Positions 16,765 to 23,847 of a stretch of 64,000 nucleotides of DNA are shown piece after piece. Source of the stretch: Corynebacterium riegelii (GTDB lineage: Bacteria; Actinomycetota; Actinomycetes; Mycobacteriales; Mycobacteriaceae); contig NZ_CP068159.1 in NCBI RefSeq assembly GCF_016728505.1, positions 930,001 to 994,000 of the forward strand. Reading direction: 5' to 3'. The notes under the pieces were generated by a model that was given only the letters and a program-made list of their open reading frames with translations, searched no databases and had not been told where the DNA came from. Numbering within the stretch: position 1 is the first letter of the stretch; every line of letters begins with the position of its first letter. Both the position numbers and the translations under genes were made by a program.

Positions 16765-17910
16765 ATGACTGTTCGAGTCGACATTGCAGCATCGACGTTG
16801 CGTTGGGCCATACAGCGGACCGGCGTCACGGTTGAAGAACTTGCCCAAAAAAGCGATTTTCGGTTGGTCCAGCAATGGCTGGAAGGGGAGGTATCCCCGA
16901 CGCTGCGTCAGGCTCAGCACTTGGCATCGCTTGCATGTATCCCGTTTGGATACCTGCTTCTCGACGACCCCACGGATGACCAACCGGATTTTCCAGATTT
17001 CCGCACCGTAGACAGTAAGAAAGTAACCGAGTTCAGCCCGGAGTTGAAGGAAACGATTTACGCCTGTGAGCGGCGTTTGGGTTGGTACGCCGAATTTGCT
17101 CGTGCAGAAGGCATTGAGCCCCCACGTTTCGGTGGCGAATGGACATTACGTGATAACCCGGACGATGCCGTGCGTGCATTACTTCCTCAGCTCGCCGATG
17201 CTGGATGGAAGCCAGGCAGGGCGGCTACTGGTCGAGAGAATGTGCTGGAATTAGCGGAGGCAATTGAGCACTGCGGTGTCTTGGTGATGCGAAACTCCGT
17301 ACTTGGAAATAACAACCACCGCAAACTCGACATCGACGAGTTTCGTGCTTTCACACTGCTCGATGGTGCTTACCCCTTGATCTTCATCAACGGCAGTGAT
17401 TACAAAGTTGGGCAGTACTTTAGCCTTGCTCACGAGCTAGGCCACGTGCTACTCGCTGCAGAAGGGCTCACTGGAGCCATGAACGATCATCACGATGTAG
17501 AGCGATGGTGTAACAGGTTTGCAGCTGCCCTGCTTCTGCCGCAGCATGCGTTGTTGCAGGAATGGGACAGAAATCCCGATCTGAAACACATCACTGAATG
17601 GGCATACGATGCGTACCGGGTAAGCGCGGATACGACACTGTGGTCCCTTGTGGGGCAGCGCCGCCTTGGCAAACCACAAGTGCAGGAATTCCTTCGGCAA
17701 CGTCCCTCGAACCCTACGCCTCCGATTGTTAGTGGAGGCGGTGACTTCTTCGTCACGTTGAAGTCTCGGCTGGGTGGCCGGTTCTTGGACACCGTAACCG
17801 GCGCATATGCAGATGGCGCAATTTCTCAAGAGGAAGCTTCGCGCCAACTGGGCATTGCAAAGACTGCGACGCTGAAGAATGCGGTTACTCGTATGCAGGA
17901 GGTCGCATAG
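16765..17910 (+). CDS. ImmA/IrrE-type metallopeptidase with HTH (antitoxin-like)
   Basis: A 381-residue protein. An N-terminal helix-turn-helix-like segment (residues 10-60: STLRWAIQRTGVTVEELAQ, with SPTLRQAQHLASLACIPFGYLL) precedes an ImmA/IrrE zinc-peptidase domain with SLAHELGHVLL near residue 230. The HExxH-like motif is HELGH, with downstream EAN-like ERWCNRFAAALLLP. Family members are often paired with a PIN/DUF4411 toxin gene immediately downstream, and here one begins at the very next base after the stop but is truncated. ATG 16765 follows GGGAGGTG; a GTG at 16762 is possible. Confidence 0.87.
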   Translation: MTVRVDIAASTLRWAIQRTGVTVEELAQKSDFRLVQQWLEGEVSPTLRQAQHLASLACIPFGYLLLDDPTDDQPDFPDFRTVDSKKVTEFSPELKETIYACERRLGWYAEFARAEGIEPPRFGGEWTLRDNPDDAVRALLPQLADAGWKPGRAATGRENVLELAEAIEHCGVLVMRNSVLGNNNHRKLDIDEFRAFTLLDGAYPLIFINGSDYKVGQYFSLAHELGHVLLAAEGLTGAMNDHHDVERWCNRFAAALLLPQHALLQEWDRNPDLKHITEWAYDAYRVSADTTLWSLVGQRRLGKPQVQEFLRQRPSNPTPPIVSGGGDFFVTLKSRLGGRFLDTVTGAYADGAISQEEASRQLGIAKTATLKNAVTRMQEVA

Positions 17911-18048
17911 GTGTACCTCATCGATACGAATATCGTGATCAGTGCGTTCAATCACCGTCCGCGAGACATTTTTGAATCGTACGACGAGTCCGAAGACATG
18001 GTTGTTGAAGACCTTGAGTTCGGCGACCGCAAGTTCAAGATCGACTAG
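17911..18048 (+). pseudogene. Truncated PIN-domain toxin joined to phage sequence
   Basis: GTG 17911 directly follows the antitoxin stop. The first 17 residues, MYLIDTNIVISAFNHRP, are the conserved opening of PIN/DUF4411 RNases, including the first catalytic Asp. After that the frame jumps into IFESYDESEDMVVEDLEFG, which continues as phage capsid sequence, and ends at TAG 18046. The toxin core and remaining acidic residues are gone, so the module should be non-toxic. Confidence 0.7.
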
Positions 18049-18666
18049 GGCGATTACTTTAACTTCAAGATTCCGCTGGTATCTTCCGTCCAGTCTGCTC
18101 TGGACGTGAAGCCGGGGGCAGTCAGCGAGGCAGTGGAAGGCATCTCCGAGCAGGTCGATACCTACATCGGCAAGCTCATGAAGGACGGAGTGAAGAACTC
18201 CAACAAGGTGGGCACCCTCCCGCTCGACATTGAGAAGAAGGACGCGTACAAGACGCTGGTGGCGCTGCGTAAGAAACTCAACGCCACTTCGGTTCCGAAG
18301 ATGGCCGTTTCGTGATGGTTGGCCCGGAGATGGAATCGGCGTTGCTGTACGACGAGCGCCTGGGCAAGGCAGTGAACAACAGCAATCTCTTGAACGGTGA
18401 GATTGGTCGCCTGCTCGGGTTCCGCATCATTTCCGCGCCGACGGTGCCGACGGTGGCGGGCCGTGAGGTGTCATTGCGGGCCACCCGATGGCTACCGCGT
18501 TCGGCTACCAGATCACGGAGGTGGCGGAATCGTCCATGCTGCCGTTCCGTTTCACCCGTGCGATTACGGGCCTCCAGGTGTACGGCGGTTCCGTGTTCCG
18601 CCCGGAGGTGCTGGCGACGGCTGAACAGGATGTGGTGGAGCCGACCACGGCGGGTGCTACCGAGTA
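17965..18666 (+). pseudogene. Degraded P22-like major capsid protein gene
   Basis: Three consecutive frames carry pieces of one protein. Frame 1 (to 18315) reads GDYFNFKIPLVSSVQSALDV and ends NATSVPKMAVS. Frame 2 (from about 18312) reads MVGPEMESALLYDERLG and GEIGRLLGFRIISAPTVPT. Frame 3 (about 18480-18666) reads AGHPMATAFGYQITEV and FRFTRAITGLQVYGGSVFRPE. The order and wording fit the C-terminal two thirds of a HK97-fold P22-type coat protein. An internal TAG at 18046 and at least two frameshifts make it a pseudogene and the first clear prophage trace in the island. Confidence 0.72.
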
Positions 18667-18749
18667 GACGCTAGCCCGTAGCAGGCAGCGAAGGGGGTCA
18701 GGGTGTGTGCCTTGGCTCCCTTTACCCATACCTGGATGAAGGGCACACC

Positions 18750-18908
18750 ATGAATAATCCGTATCAGGAAGAACTATTTAACCGTCTCTGTGACCATGAG
18801 AACGCGAGGGGTGAACGTGAACTGACCCGGCTTATCAACTGGGCTACATCCGCTGTGTTGAAGTACACAGCTGTGCGGGCGCTCACTAAGACGATGATTG
18901 AGAAGTGA
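18750..18908 (+). CDS. Small phage-like hypothetical protein
   Basis: A 52-residue protein from ATG 18750 (MNNPYQEELFNRLCDHENARG), with an amphipathic central helix and no cysteines besides one. Upstream in-frame codons reach 18705 without a better start. It follows the capsid remnant and is likely phage-derived. Family unknown; expression is uncertain. Confidence 0.4.
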   Translation: MNNPYQEELFNRLCDHENARGERELTRLINWATSAVLKYTAVRALTKTMIEK

Positions 18909-18915
18909 GTCAGAG

Positions 18916-19593
18916 TTAAGGCAGCAGGGTGTGTTCGATGCCGTCTAGGATCACATCGATGACGAGGTCGTAGTATTCCTCGGACATCGCTTCTTCTTCA
19001 TCAGGGTGTGAGAGAGGCTCCAGGTAAGAGTTGACAATACTGGTCAGTCCAACAGATTGAGCCATCATAGGCTCAAGCCTGACAAGCATTTCGTGCAGGT
19101 TGTGGCGAGGCTGGATTTGATTGGATGCGCGCAGGTTTCTCGCTCCGATCGTGTGGATGATCGAGTTCGCGATAATTGTGTAGGCCACAGGCGAATTGTC
19201 ACCAAACCCAGCTTCTTGTAGTTTGGCCCAGGCTCCATCGATCATCGGCAAAAACTGTTCGGTGAACTTGCCCCGCGCGAACCTGTCGGTAATCCCCGGA
19301 TATGCTAACAATGCGGGGCGTAGATTGTGAGCCATAGCTCGAAACCAGGCTTTCCATTCAAGGTCCGGGTCGGGAACTTCAATCCCGACACATACCCGGT
19401 CTACAACAGCATCACAAATGGCTTCCTTGTTTGGAAAATAATGATAAATCACTGAGGGAACCACGCCCAGTTCACGGGCAATGTCCCGTACTGACCATCC
19501 CTCAACGCCACTGATCGCGCTTAACTGTACAGCTTGTTTGACAATCAGCTCGCGTGATAGCCCAGCCCTTCGCCCCGTTAGCACAGTGTCCAT
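18916..19593 (-). CDS. TetR-family transcriptional regulator
   Basis: A 225-residue repressor. The N-terminal HTH (SVRDIARELGVVPSVIYHYFPNKEAICDAV) lies at about residues 33-65, followed by an all-helical ligand-binding domain typical of TetR proteins controlling drug efflux. It is divergent from the MFS gene at 19685, with a 90-bp gap containing TAGAACA half-sites, and so probably represses both genes until a drug binds. Lower G+C than the flanking core genes suggests acquisition with the efflux gene. Confidence 0.92.
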   Translation of the reverse strand: MDTVLTGRRAGLSRELIVKQAVQLSAISGVEGWSVRDIARELGVVPSVIYHYFPNKEAICDAVVDRVCVGIEVPDPDLEWKAWFRAMAHNLRPALLAYPGITDRFARGKFTEQFLPMIDGAWAKLQEAGFGDNSPVAYTIIANSIIHTIGARNLRASNQIQPRHNLHEMLVRLEPMMAQSVGLTSIVNSYLEPLSHPDEEEAMSEEYYDLVIDVILDGIEHTLLP

Positions 19594-19621
19594 AAGGTGA
19601 CCCTAACTTATTCCTTGACCC

Positions 19622-19672
19622 TTACTAGAACACCATTCTACAATATCCCTAAGTGAAACAGTGTTCTAGTAA
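19622..19672. promoter_or_regulatory. TetR-type operator: TTACTAGAACAC inverted repeat
   Basis: Perfect 12-bp arms TTACTAGAACAC (19622-19633) and GTGTTCTAGTAA (19661-19672) flank the divergent promoters. A nested dyad TAGAA-CACCA-TTCTA sits at about 19626-19640, so three TAGAA half-sites are present. The right arm lies 12 bp before the MFS start. Regulator binding is inferred from placement. Confidence 0.65.
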
Positions 19673-19684
19673 TGGAGTGTAGTG

Positions 19685-20914
19685 ATGCCCGACCCTCGTA
19701 GTAATAAGCCGACACAGAGCTCTATTGATCCAGCAGCGCAAGCGAACCTGGTAGTGGGAATCGTTTTTCTCGCCTTTATGGGGCAAATGATTCTCAATCC
19801 GATCATCGCGCCACTGTCACGACAGATGGGATTGCGGGAATGGCATATTGGCGCCACTATCTCTTTGGCAGCGATTGTACTAGCGAGCTTGAGTGCTTAT
19901 TGGGGGCGAGCTTCCCAACGTGTCGGCGCTAAACGTGTACTCGCTGCTGGGCTTGTGATCGCGATCATCGCTTTGAGCGCCTTCGGTATTGTCTCCTACC
20001 TGGGGATGAACCAGGTAGTTGGCGGTGTCGGACTAGTTTTTGGTGTTGTGATCACTCGTGGTTTGCTCTATGGTGGAGGGATTTCAGCGATCGCCCCGAC
20101 CGCGCAAGCCCACCTGGTCACGCATGCTGCCAGCGAGAACGGGCGGGTAAAAGCACTGGGCATGATTGGAGCGGCTCAAGGGATGGCCTCCATTGTTGGA
20201 GGTGTTACTGGAGGTGTGTTAGCCGCTGCTGGTGGCCTGCTCTTGCCCTTGGTGGTCATGCCCGTTGTGATGGTGATTGGTCTGGTTGTTCTCTTGGTGA
20301 GTTTCGCACCTCAAAGCCGAGGGCAACTTTTTGCAAAGCCTCAACGGATTCGCTTCACTGATCCGCGTGTAGCTCCCTGGCTAGCAACTGGTCTGGTGAT
20401 GTTTCTTGTGTTTTCTTCTGTTGCTACGATTTTTGGATTCACTGTCCAAGACCGCTTCGCCCTGTCGGCAACTGCGACCGCAGGTATTTCCGCGATTTAC
20501 CTGACCATCATGGGCGTGACCATGATCATTGCCCAAGCGGTGATTGCTCCAAAGACAGGGTGGGGAGCAGCGAAGCTTTTACGTACTGGTCTGGCCATTA
20601 CACTAGTTGCAACTGTGCTCATTTGGCCTACCTCCTCGCACGCTTTACTGGTTGTCGGGTGTATCGTGCTGGGGGTAGGTATGGGACTGGCGATGCCCGG
20701 GTACAACACTGGCCCAACCTTGAAGATGAGTGCAGATGAGCAAGGCGCAGTGGCTGGCATCATCAACGCTAATAATGGGTTGGCGTACGCGATTGCCCCG
20801 CTGGCTTCGACCGCCCTTTACGGGTGGAACCCGCTGGCACCCTTCGCCGTCTGTATCGCCTTGATTGCAGTGGTCGTCATCTACGCCCAGACCGTACCCG
20901 CACTACGCCAATAA
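19685..20914 (+). CDS. MFS efflux transporter (drug/tetracycline-type)
   Basis: A 409-residue major facilitator with about 12 hydrophobic helices. Recognisable pieces are the first-helix region AQANLVVGIVFLAFMGQMILNP, the loop 2-3 motif YWGRASQRVGAKRVLAAG, and GVVITRGLLYGG in helix 4. TetA-like exporters and other H+-antiport drug pumps share this plan; the exact drug cannot be deduced. ATG 19685 is preferred to GTG 19682 because GGAG lies 7 nt upstream. The divergent TetR gene and the shared operator make inducible resistance likely. Confidence 0.88.
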   Translation: MPDPRSNKPTQSSIDPAAQANLVVGIVFLAFMGQMILNPIIAPLSRQMGLREWHIGATISLAAIVLASLSAYWGRASQRVGAKRVLAAGLVIAIIALSAFGIVSYLGMNQVVGGVGLVFGVVITRGLLYGGGISAIAPTAQAHLVTHAASENGRVKALGMIGAAQGMASIVGGVTGGVLAAAGGLLLPLVVMPVVMVIGLVVLLVSFAPQSRGQLFAKPQRIRFTDPRVAPWLATGLVMFLVFSSVATIFGFTVQDRFALSATATAGISAIYLTIMGVTMIIAQAVIAPKTGWGAAKLLRTGLAITLVATVLIWPTSSHALLVVGCIVLGVGMGLAMPGYNTGPTLKMSADEQGAVAGIINANNGLAYAIAPLASTALYGWNPLAPFAVCIALIAVVVIYAQTVPALRQ

Positions 20915-21105
20915 CTATGAGCGTGCCTGAAGTAGCCGTTCCATCATGTTATCCGCAGGAGTCGGCCCCGAGTAGTCCACCAGCGAGTTGTCTTTGACGA
21001 CATCGAAAATCTCGTACCAGAGCGTATTCGCCTGCTTGCTAAACGACTGAGACATGGCCACGAATGGGGACGCGATAGCTGTTAGGACCACGGATTTAGT
21101 AACAC
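20915..21105 (-). pseudogene. C-terminal gene remnant cut off by an IS21-like end
   Basis: The minus strand is open from the IS end (about 21105) to TAG 20915-20917 and encodes about 63 residues: VTKSVVLTAIASPFVAM, then QSFSKQANTLWYEIFDV and a tail ending ERLLQARS. The hydrophobic opening followed by a charged tail suggests the end of a larger protein. The IS terminus interrupts the frame. It also overlaps nothing else and abuts the MFS stop. The family is not recognised. Confidence 0.45.
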
Positions 21106-21109
21106 TGTG

Positions 21110-21153
21110 GTGAGTATCCAGTAACGCCCGAGTGAGTATCGGGTAACACCCGG
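21110..21153. repeat. Two 22-bp tandem terminal repeats of the IS21-like element
   Basis: The copies start GTGAGTATCCAGTAACGCCC and GTGAGTATCGGGTAACACCC. IS21 transposases bind such iterated sites near each end. Only this end remains. Confidence 0.6.
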
Positions 21154-21170
21154 GCGTTGACTATGAGCCG

Positions 21171-21947
21171 CTACTGCGTATTGGCTTCGAGGCGCATGTT
21201 TGGTCCTTCGAGTGTGATGATCTCAGCGCCAACGACAAGCCGATTCAGTATCGACTCGGCGATGACAGCATCCGGGATGGACTTGTACCACTCATCGGGT
21301 GTGAACTGGGAGGTGACAATGGTTGATCCCCGGTGTTCACGCTCAGCAAGAATGTTGAGCAGCTGGTGTGCTGTGGCAGCATCAATCGGCGTTGTTAAGA
21401 AGTCATCAAGTACGAGTACGTCTGCCAGGTGTAAGTCTTGAAGAAACTCCATGCGTGCTGTGTCATCATGGCGTAGCACCATCAGCTGGTTGGCCAGGGT
21501 GTCTGTGCGGAAGAAACGAGCAGAGTAGTCGTTTCTGCACGCAGCGGTAAGGAGTGCTTGGGCCAGGTATGTTTTGCCGACGGATGATTTGCCGAGGATG
21601 ACAATGCTTTGCGCTTTTTGGCACCATTGGCAGTGAGCGAGTCTGGTGATTTGCTCTTTGTTGAGGTTGCGGCCGGGTGTGTAGGTGATGTCTTCGATAC
21701 ACGCATCGAGATTTGGCGATCGGGATGCTTTGAGTAATTTGTTGACTCGTCGTTCACGCTTGGCCGCGACTTCTTTATCCAGCGCGTAGAGCACTTTGTC
21801 AGAAAAGCTCCACGAGTCGAAGATGGGATCTGCTGCAATATCAATCACGGTTCGGCCAAAAGCCGTCATACGTAGATCGGTAAAGACAGGCAGGATCGAT
21901 TCATCAGGAAAGCGCGCTGATGCTGATGCTGGTTGTGGCTGTGTCAT
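21171..21947 (-). CDS. istB: IstB-like ATPase of an IS21-family element
   Basis: A 258-residue AAA+ helper of transposition. Walker A is GKSSVGKTYLA near residue 122, Walker B VLVLDDFLTTP near 172, then the sensor ERGSTIVTSQF-like stretch. IstB remodels target DNA and recruits the IstA transposase (established for IS21). The start overlaps the istA stop (ATGA), normal for these elements. With istA truncated, it is an orphan. Confidence 0.92.
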   Translation of the reverse strand: MTQPQPASASARFPDESILPVFTDLRMTAFGRTVIDIAADPIFDSWSFSDKVLYALDKEVAAKRERRVNKLLKASRSPNLDACIEDITYTPGRNLNKEQITRLAHCQWCQKAQSIVILGKSSVGKTYLAQALLTAACRNDYSARFFRTDTLANQLMVLRHDDTARMEFLQDLHLADVLVLDDFLTTPIDAATAHQLLNILAEREHRGSTIVTSQFTPDEWYKSIPDAVIAESILNRLVVGAEIITLEGPNMRLEANTQ

Positions 21948-22080
21948 GACTGTAGGGGTCCTTTCTTCGTGAGGTTTTCCATGCTGAACTGGGCAGACCC
22001 ACCCAGATATGCGCCGCGGGTATCGCGTGCGTGTTCCACCGGTGGTGTTTCAGGCGGTGTTATGGCTGGCAGATCATGGC
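21944..22080 (-). pseudogene. istA: istA transposase, C-terminal fragment
   Basis: The frame upstream of istB encodes a tail including LPAITPPETPPVEHARD and GAYLGGSAQFSMENLTKKGP, ending in TGA that overlaps the istB ATG. Continuity is lost around 22080, where IS3-like sequence starts. The DDE catalytic core is absent. Confidence 0.6.
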
Positions 22081-22925
22081 CTGTCGGGCGGGTTGATTAA
22101 ACCGGCCTGGGTTGGTGAGAGGGCATGATGTAACACAGGAGGAACATCATGGCTATCAGCCCTTACGATCAGGAGACCCGCCAGCGGGCGGTGCGCCTGT
22201 ATTTCGAGGAGCTCGCTGACGGCGCTTCATCCAAGGCAGCCGCACTACGCGCTGTCGAAGCTGTCATCGGCATCAAAACATCGACTATCCGCAACTGGGT
22301 ACGCGCAGAAGAGAAGAAGGTAGACGCCGCCGTCGAGCAATCCGATGCCGAGAAAGACGCGGAACTTATCACCCTGCGCAAGGAAAATGCCCGGCTCAAA
22401 GAAGCCAACGAGATCCTGAAACTGGCCTCAGCTTTTTTCGCCCAGGCGGAGCTCGACCGCAAACTAAAGTGATTGTGGACTTCCTCCGCACTCACCGGCA
22501 CCTGTATTCCATCGAGCGGATGTGCCGCGTGCTCAACGAGCATGAATACGCTATTTCACCAGCAACGTTCTACCGCTTCCAGGCCCGTGGTTTCGGGCCC
22601 ACCCCTGCCGAGCTGGACGAGGCTTACACCGCGCACCGGCTCTTTGAGCTGTGGCGGGCCAATCGGCGGGTCTACGGGCGACGAAAACTATGGAAAGCCG
22701 CCCACCGGGCAGGCTGGAACATTGGCCGTGACCAGGTGCAACGCCTCATGAATATCCTTGGAATCGCGGGTGTACTCCGACGCAAGACCACACGCACCAC
22801 CGTTGCTGATCCCTCCGCCGAGCGTTTCCCGGATCGTATTCAACGGGCCTGGTCGCAGGCTCAGCGCCCCACCACTGATCGGCGGATAGAGGCCGGACGG
22901 ACTGAGCAGAGACACGTTTGGTTTA
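22080..22925 (+). mobile_element. IS3-family element, internally deleted
   Basis: Contains the orfA/orfB pair in the overlapping (-1 related) arrangement of IS3 elements. A possible left end, TGTCGGGCGGGTTGATTAA, lies at about 22080, within the istA remnant. orfB loses its DDE domain after about residue 125 and is joined to a short tail. The right end near 22860-22925 is unclear. Defective. Confidence 0.6.
22149..22472 (+). CDS. IS3-family transposase OrfA
   Basis: A 107-residue HTH/coiled-coil protein: residues 5-55 form the DNA-binding domain (YDQETRQRAVRLYFEELADG, with STIRNWVRAEEK), then a leucine-zipper-like helix (ITLRKENARLKEANEILKLASAFF) ends it. The AGGAGGAAC ribosome-binding site precedes ATG 22149. 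It overlaps orfB by 4 bp. In intact IS3 elements OrfAB is made by frameshifting; here the partner lacks the catalytic domain. Confidence 0.9.
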   Translation: MAISPYDQETRQRAVRLYFEELADGASSKAAALRAVEAVIGIKTSTIRNWVRAEEKKVDAAVEQSDAEKDAELITLRKENARLKEANEILKLASAFFAQAELDRKLK

Positions 22926-22954
22926 TTGGTGATGTGATTCCAGTAGGTATCTAG
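22469..22954 (+). pseudogene. IS3-family transposase OrfB, truncated
   Basis: 161 residues. The N-terminal HTH_21 region is present (FLRTHRHLYSIERMCRVLNE, YGRRKLWKAAHRAGW, RDQVQRLMNILGIAGVLRR), up to RFPDRIQRAWSQAQRP. After that the expected rve/DDE domain (about 170 residues) is missing, replaced by a short unrelated tail ending at the higA 3' end. Non-functional as an integrase. Confidence 0.85.
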
Positions 22955-23244
22955 GCATTTTGTGTAGCGAGAGTTATTTTGAGCCCTAGGGCTTTCATGA
23001 TTTTCGTGATAGCCGCAAAGGACGGGTTACCGTCTTTTGATAGTGACTTGTAGAGGGATTCACGGTTGAGTTGAGTCTCTTTAGCGAGCTGGCTCATGCC
23101 GTGTGCTCTTGCAATGTCACGCAAAACCACCTGTACGGTTTTCGTATCGCCGTCTTCGAGTGCGATAGCCAGGTAATCGTTCATTGCTTCTTGGCTATCG
23201 AGGTATTTGCTTGCGTCGAACGCTGAAAATGTTACTTCCTTCAC
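22951..23244 (-). CDS. higA: HigA-type antitoxin (addiction module antidote)
   Basis: A 97-residue XRE-fold antidote of the HI1420 type. A short N-terminal toxin-binding stretch (TFSAFDASKYLDSQEAMNDYL) is followed by the HTH (MSQLAKETQLNRESLYKSLS, SFAAITKIMKALGLKI). It overlaps the toxin gene by 4 bp and lies downstream of it, the reversed gene order typical of HigBA. It should neutralise HigB and repress the shared promoter at the palindrome 23559-23576. Confidence 0.9.
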   Translation of the reverse strand: MKEVTFSAFDASKYLDSQEAMNDYLAIALEDGDTKTVQVVLRDIARAHGMSQLAKETQLNRESLYKSLSKDGNPSFAAITKIMKALGLKITLATQNA

Positions 23245-23549
23245 GACTGTTCCTCCCTTACCTGTTGTGCGAGCTTTTGAGCGGTTCGAATATCTTTATC
23301 CTGGCTGGATTTATCTCCTCCGGCCAGCAGGAAAACCGTTATTGCGCCTAGTCGGGTGTAGTACACCCGATAGCCGGGCCCGAAATGAAATCTCATCTCG
23401 CTAACCTTCTCGCCAACGGGTTTGATGTCTCCAATCATTCTTCCGTGTGCTTCGCATCGTGCTATTGCATACAAAATGCGCCGCTGAGCATGTTTGTCTT
23501 TTAGTTCACCTAACCAGGCGTCAAACAAGCTGCTGGAAATGATCTCCAC
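23241..23549 (-). CDS. higB: HigB-type RelE-superfamily toxin
   Basis: A 102-residue protein of the HI1419/phage-derived Gp49-like group. The GTG start gives VEIISSSLFDAWLGELKDKH, and the RelE fold motifs appear as ARCEAHGRMIGDIKPVGEKVSEMRF-like and YRVYYTRLGAITVFLLAGGDKSSQDKDI. The basic/aromatic surface fits a ribosome-dependent mRNA endonuclease. The pair looks complete, so it may stabilise this mobile region. Confidence 0.88.
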   Translation of the reverse strand: MEIISSSLFDAWLGELKDKHAQRRILYAIARCEAHGRMIGDIKPVGEKVSEMRFHFGPGYRVYYTRLGAITVFLLAGGDKSSQDKDIRTAQKLAQQVREEQS

Positions 23550-23558
23550 ACGCCCAAG

Positions 23559-23576
23559 TGTAGCCTAAAAGCTACA
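23559..23576. promoter_or_regulatory. Palindrome TGTAGC-N6-GCTACA upstream of higBA
   Basis: Perfect 6-bp arms 10 bp upstream of the higB GTG on the minus strand. A TAGGCT -10 (23568-23563) lies within it, so HigA bound here would block the promoter. Typical autoregulatory placement; binding not shown. Confidence 0.6.
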
Positions 23577-23603
23577 TAGCTCAAGTGAGGGATACGCCTC
23601 TCA

Positions 23604-23820
23604 TGGCTGACTCTGCTTTCGGTTTGAAGATTGGTGATGACGCCAGGAAAGCGTCTAAAGACGCATGCAGACTTGAGGGTGCGGTTGATGAGTTGAGGTC
23701 GAGGTGGATGACACGTCCGCTATGACCCGGATCTTCGGTGAGGTGTTCAAAGCCAACCTGGCGGTTGAGGGACCACCACACCGCTTTTCGATTTTCGCGA
23801 TGAAGCCACGCTCTCTCGAG
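23604..23820 (+). pseudogene. Phage-like protein remnant with a frameshift
   Basis: Plus-strand frame 1 from 23604 reads MADSAFGLKIGDDARKASKD and GAVDELRSR. About codon 33 the sense continues in another frame as VDDTSAMTRIFGEVFKANLA, then stops resembling a natural sequence before 23847. Composition and position next to the HigBA module suggest a broken phage gene. Family unknown. Confidence 0.4.
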
Positions 23821-23847
23821 CCTCAACTGTCAATGAACCAAACGGCG

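Larger units (their letters stand above)
21106..22080 (-). mobile_element. IS21-family element, 3' part only
   Basis: The left boundary is marked by TGTGGTGAGTATC at 21106 and by two 22-bp tandem terminal repeats starting GTGAGTATC (21110-21131 and 21132-21153), the multiple-terminal-repeat layout of IS21 elements. It contains a complete istB and only the last 45 or so codons of istA. The rest of istA is replaced by IS3-like DNA from about 22080. Without the transposase it cannot move itself. Confidence 0.72.
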
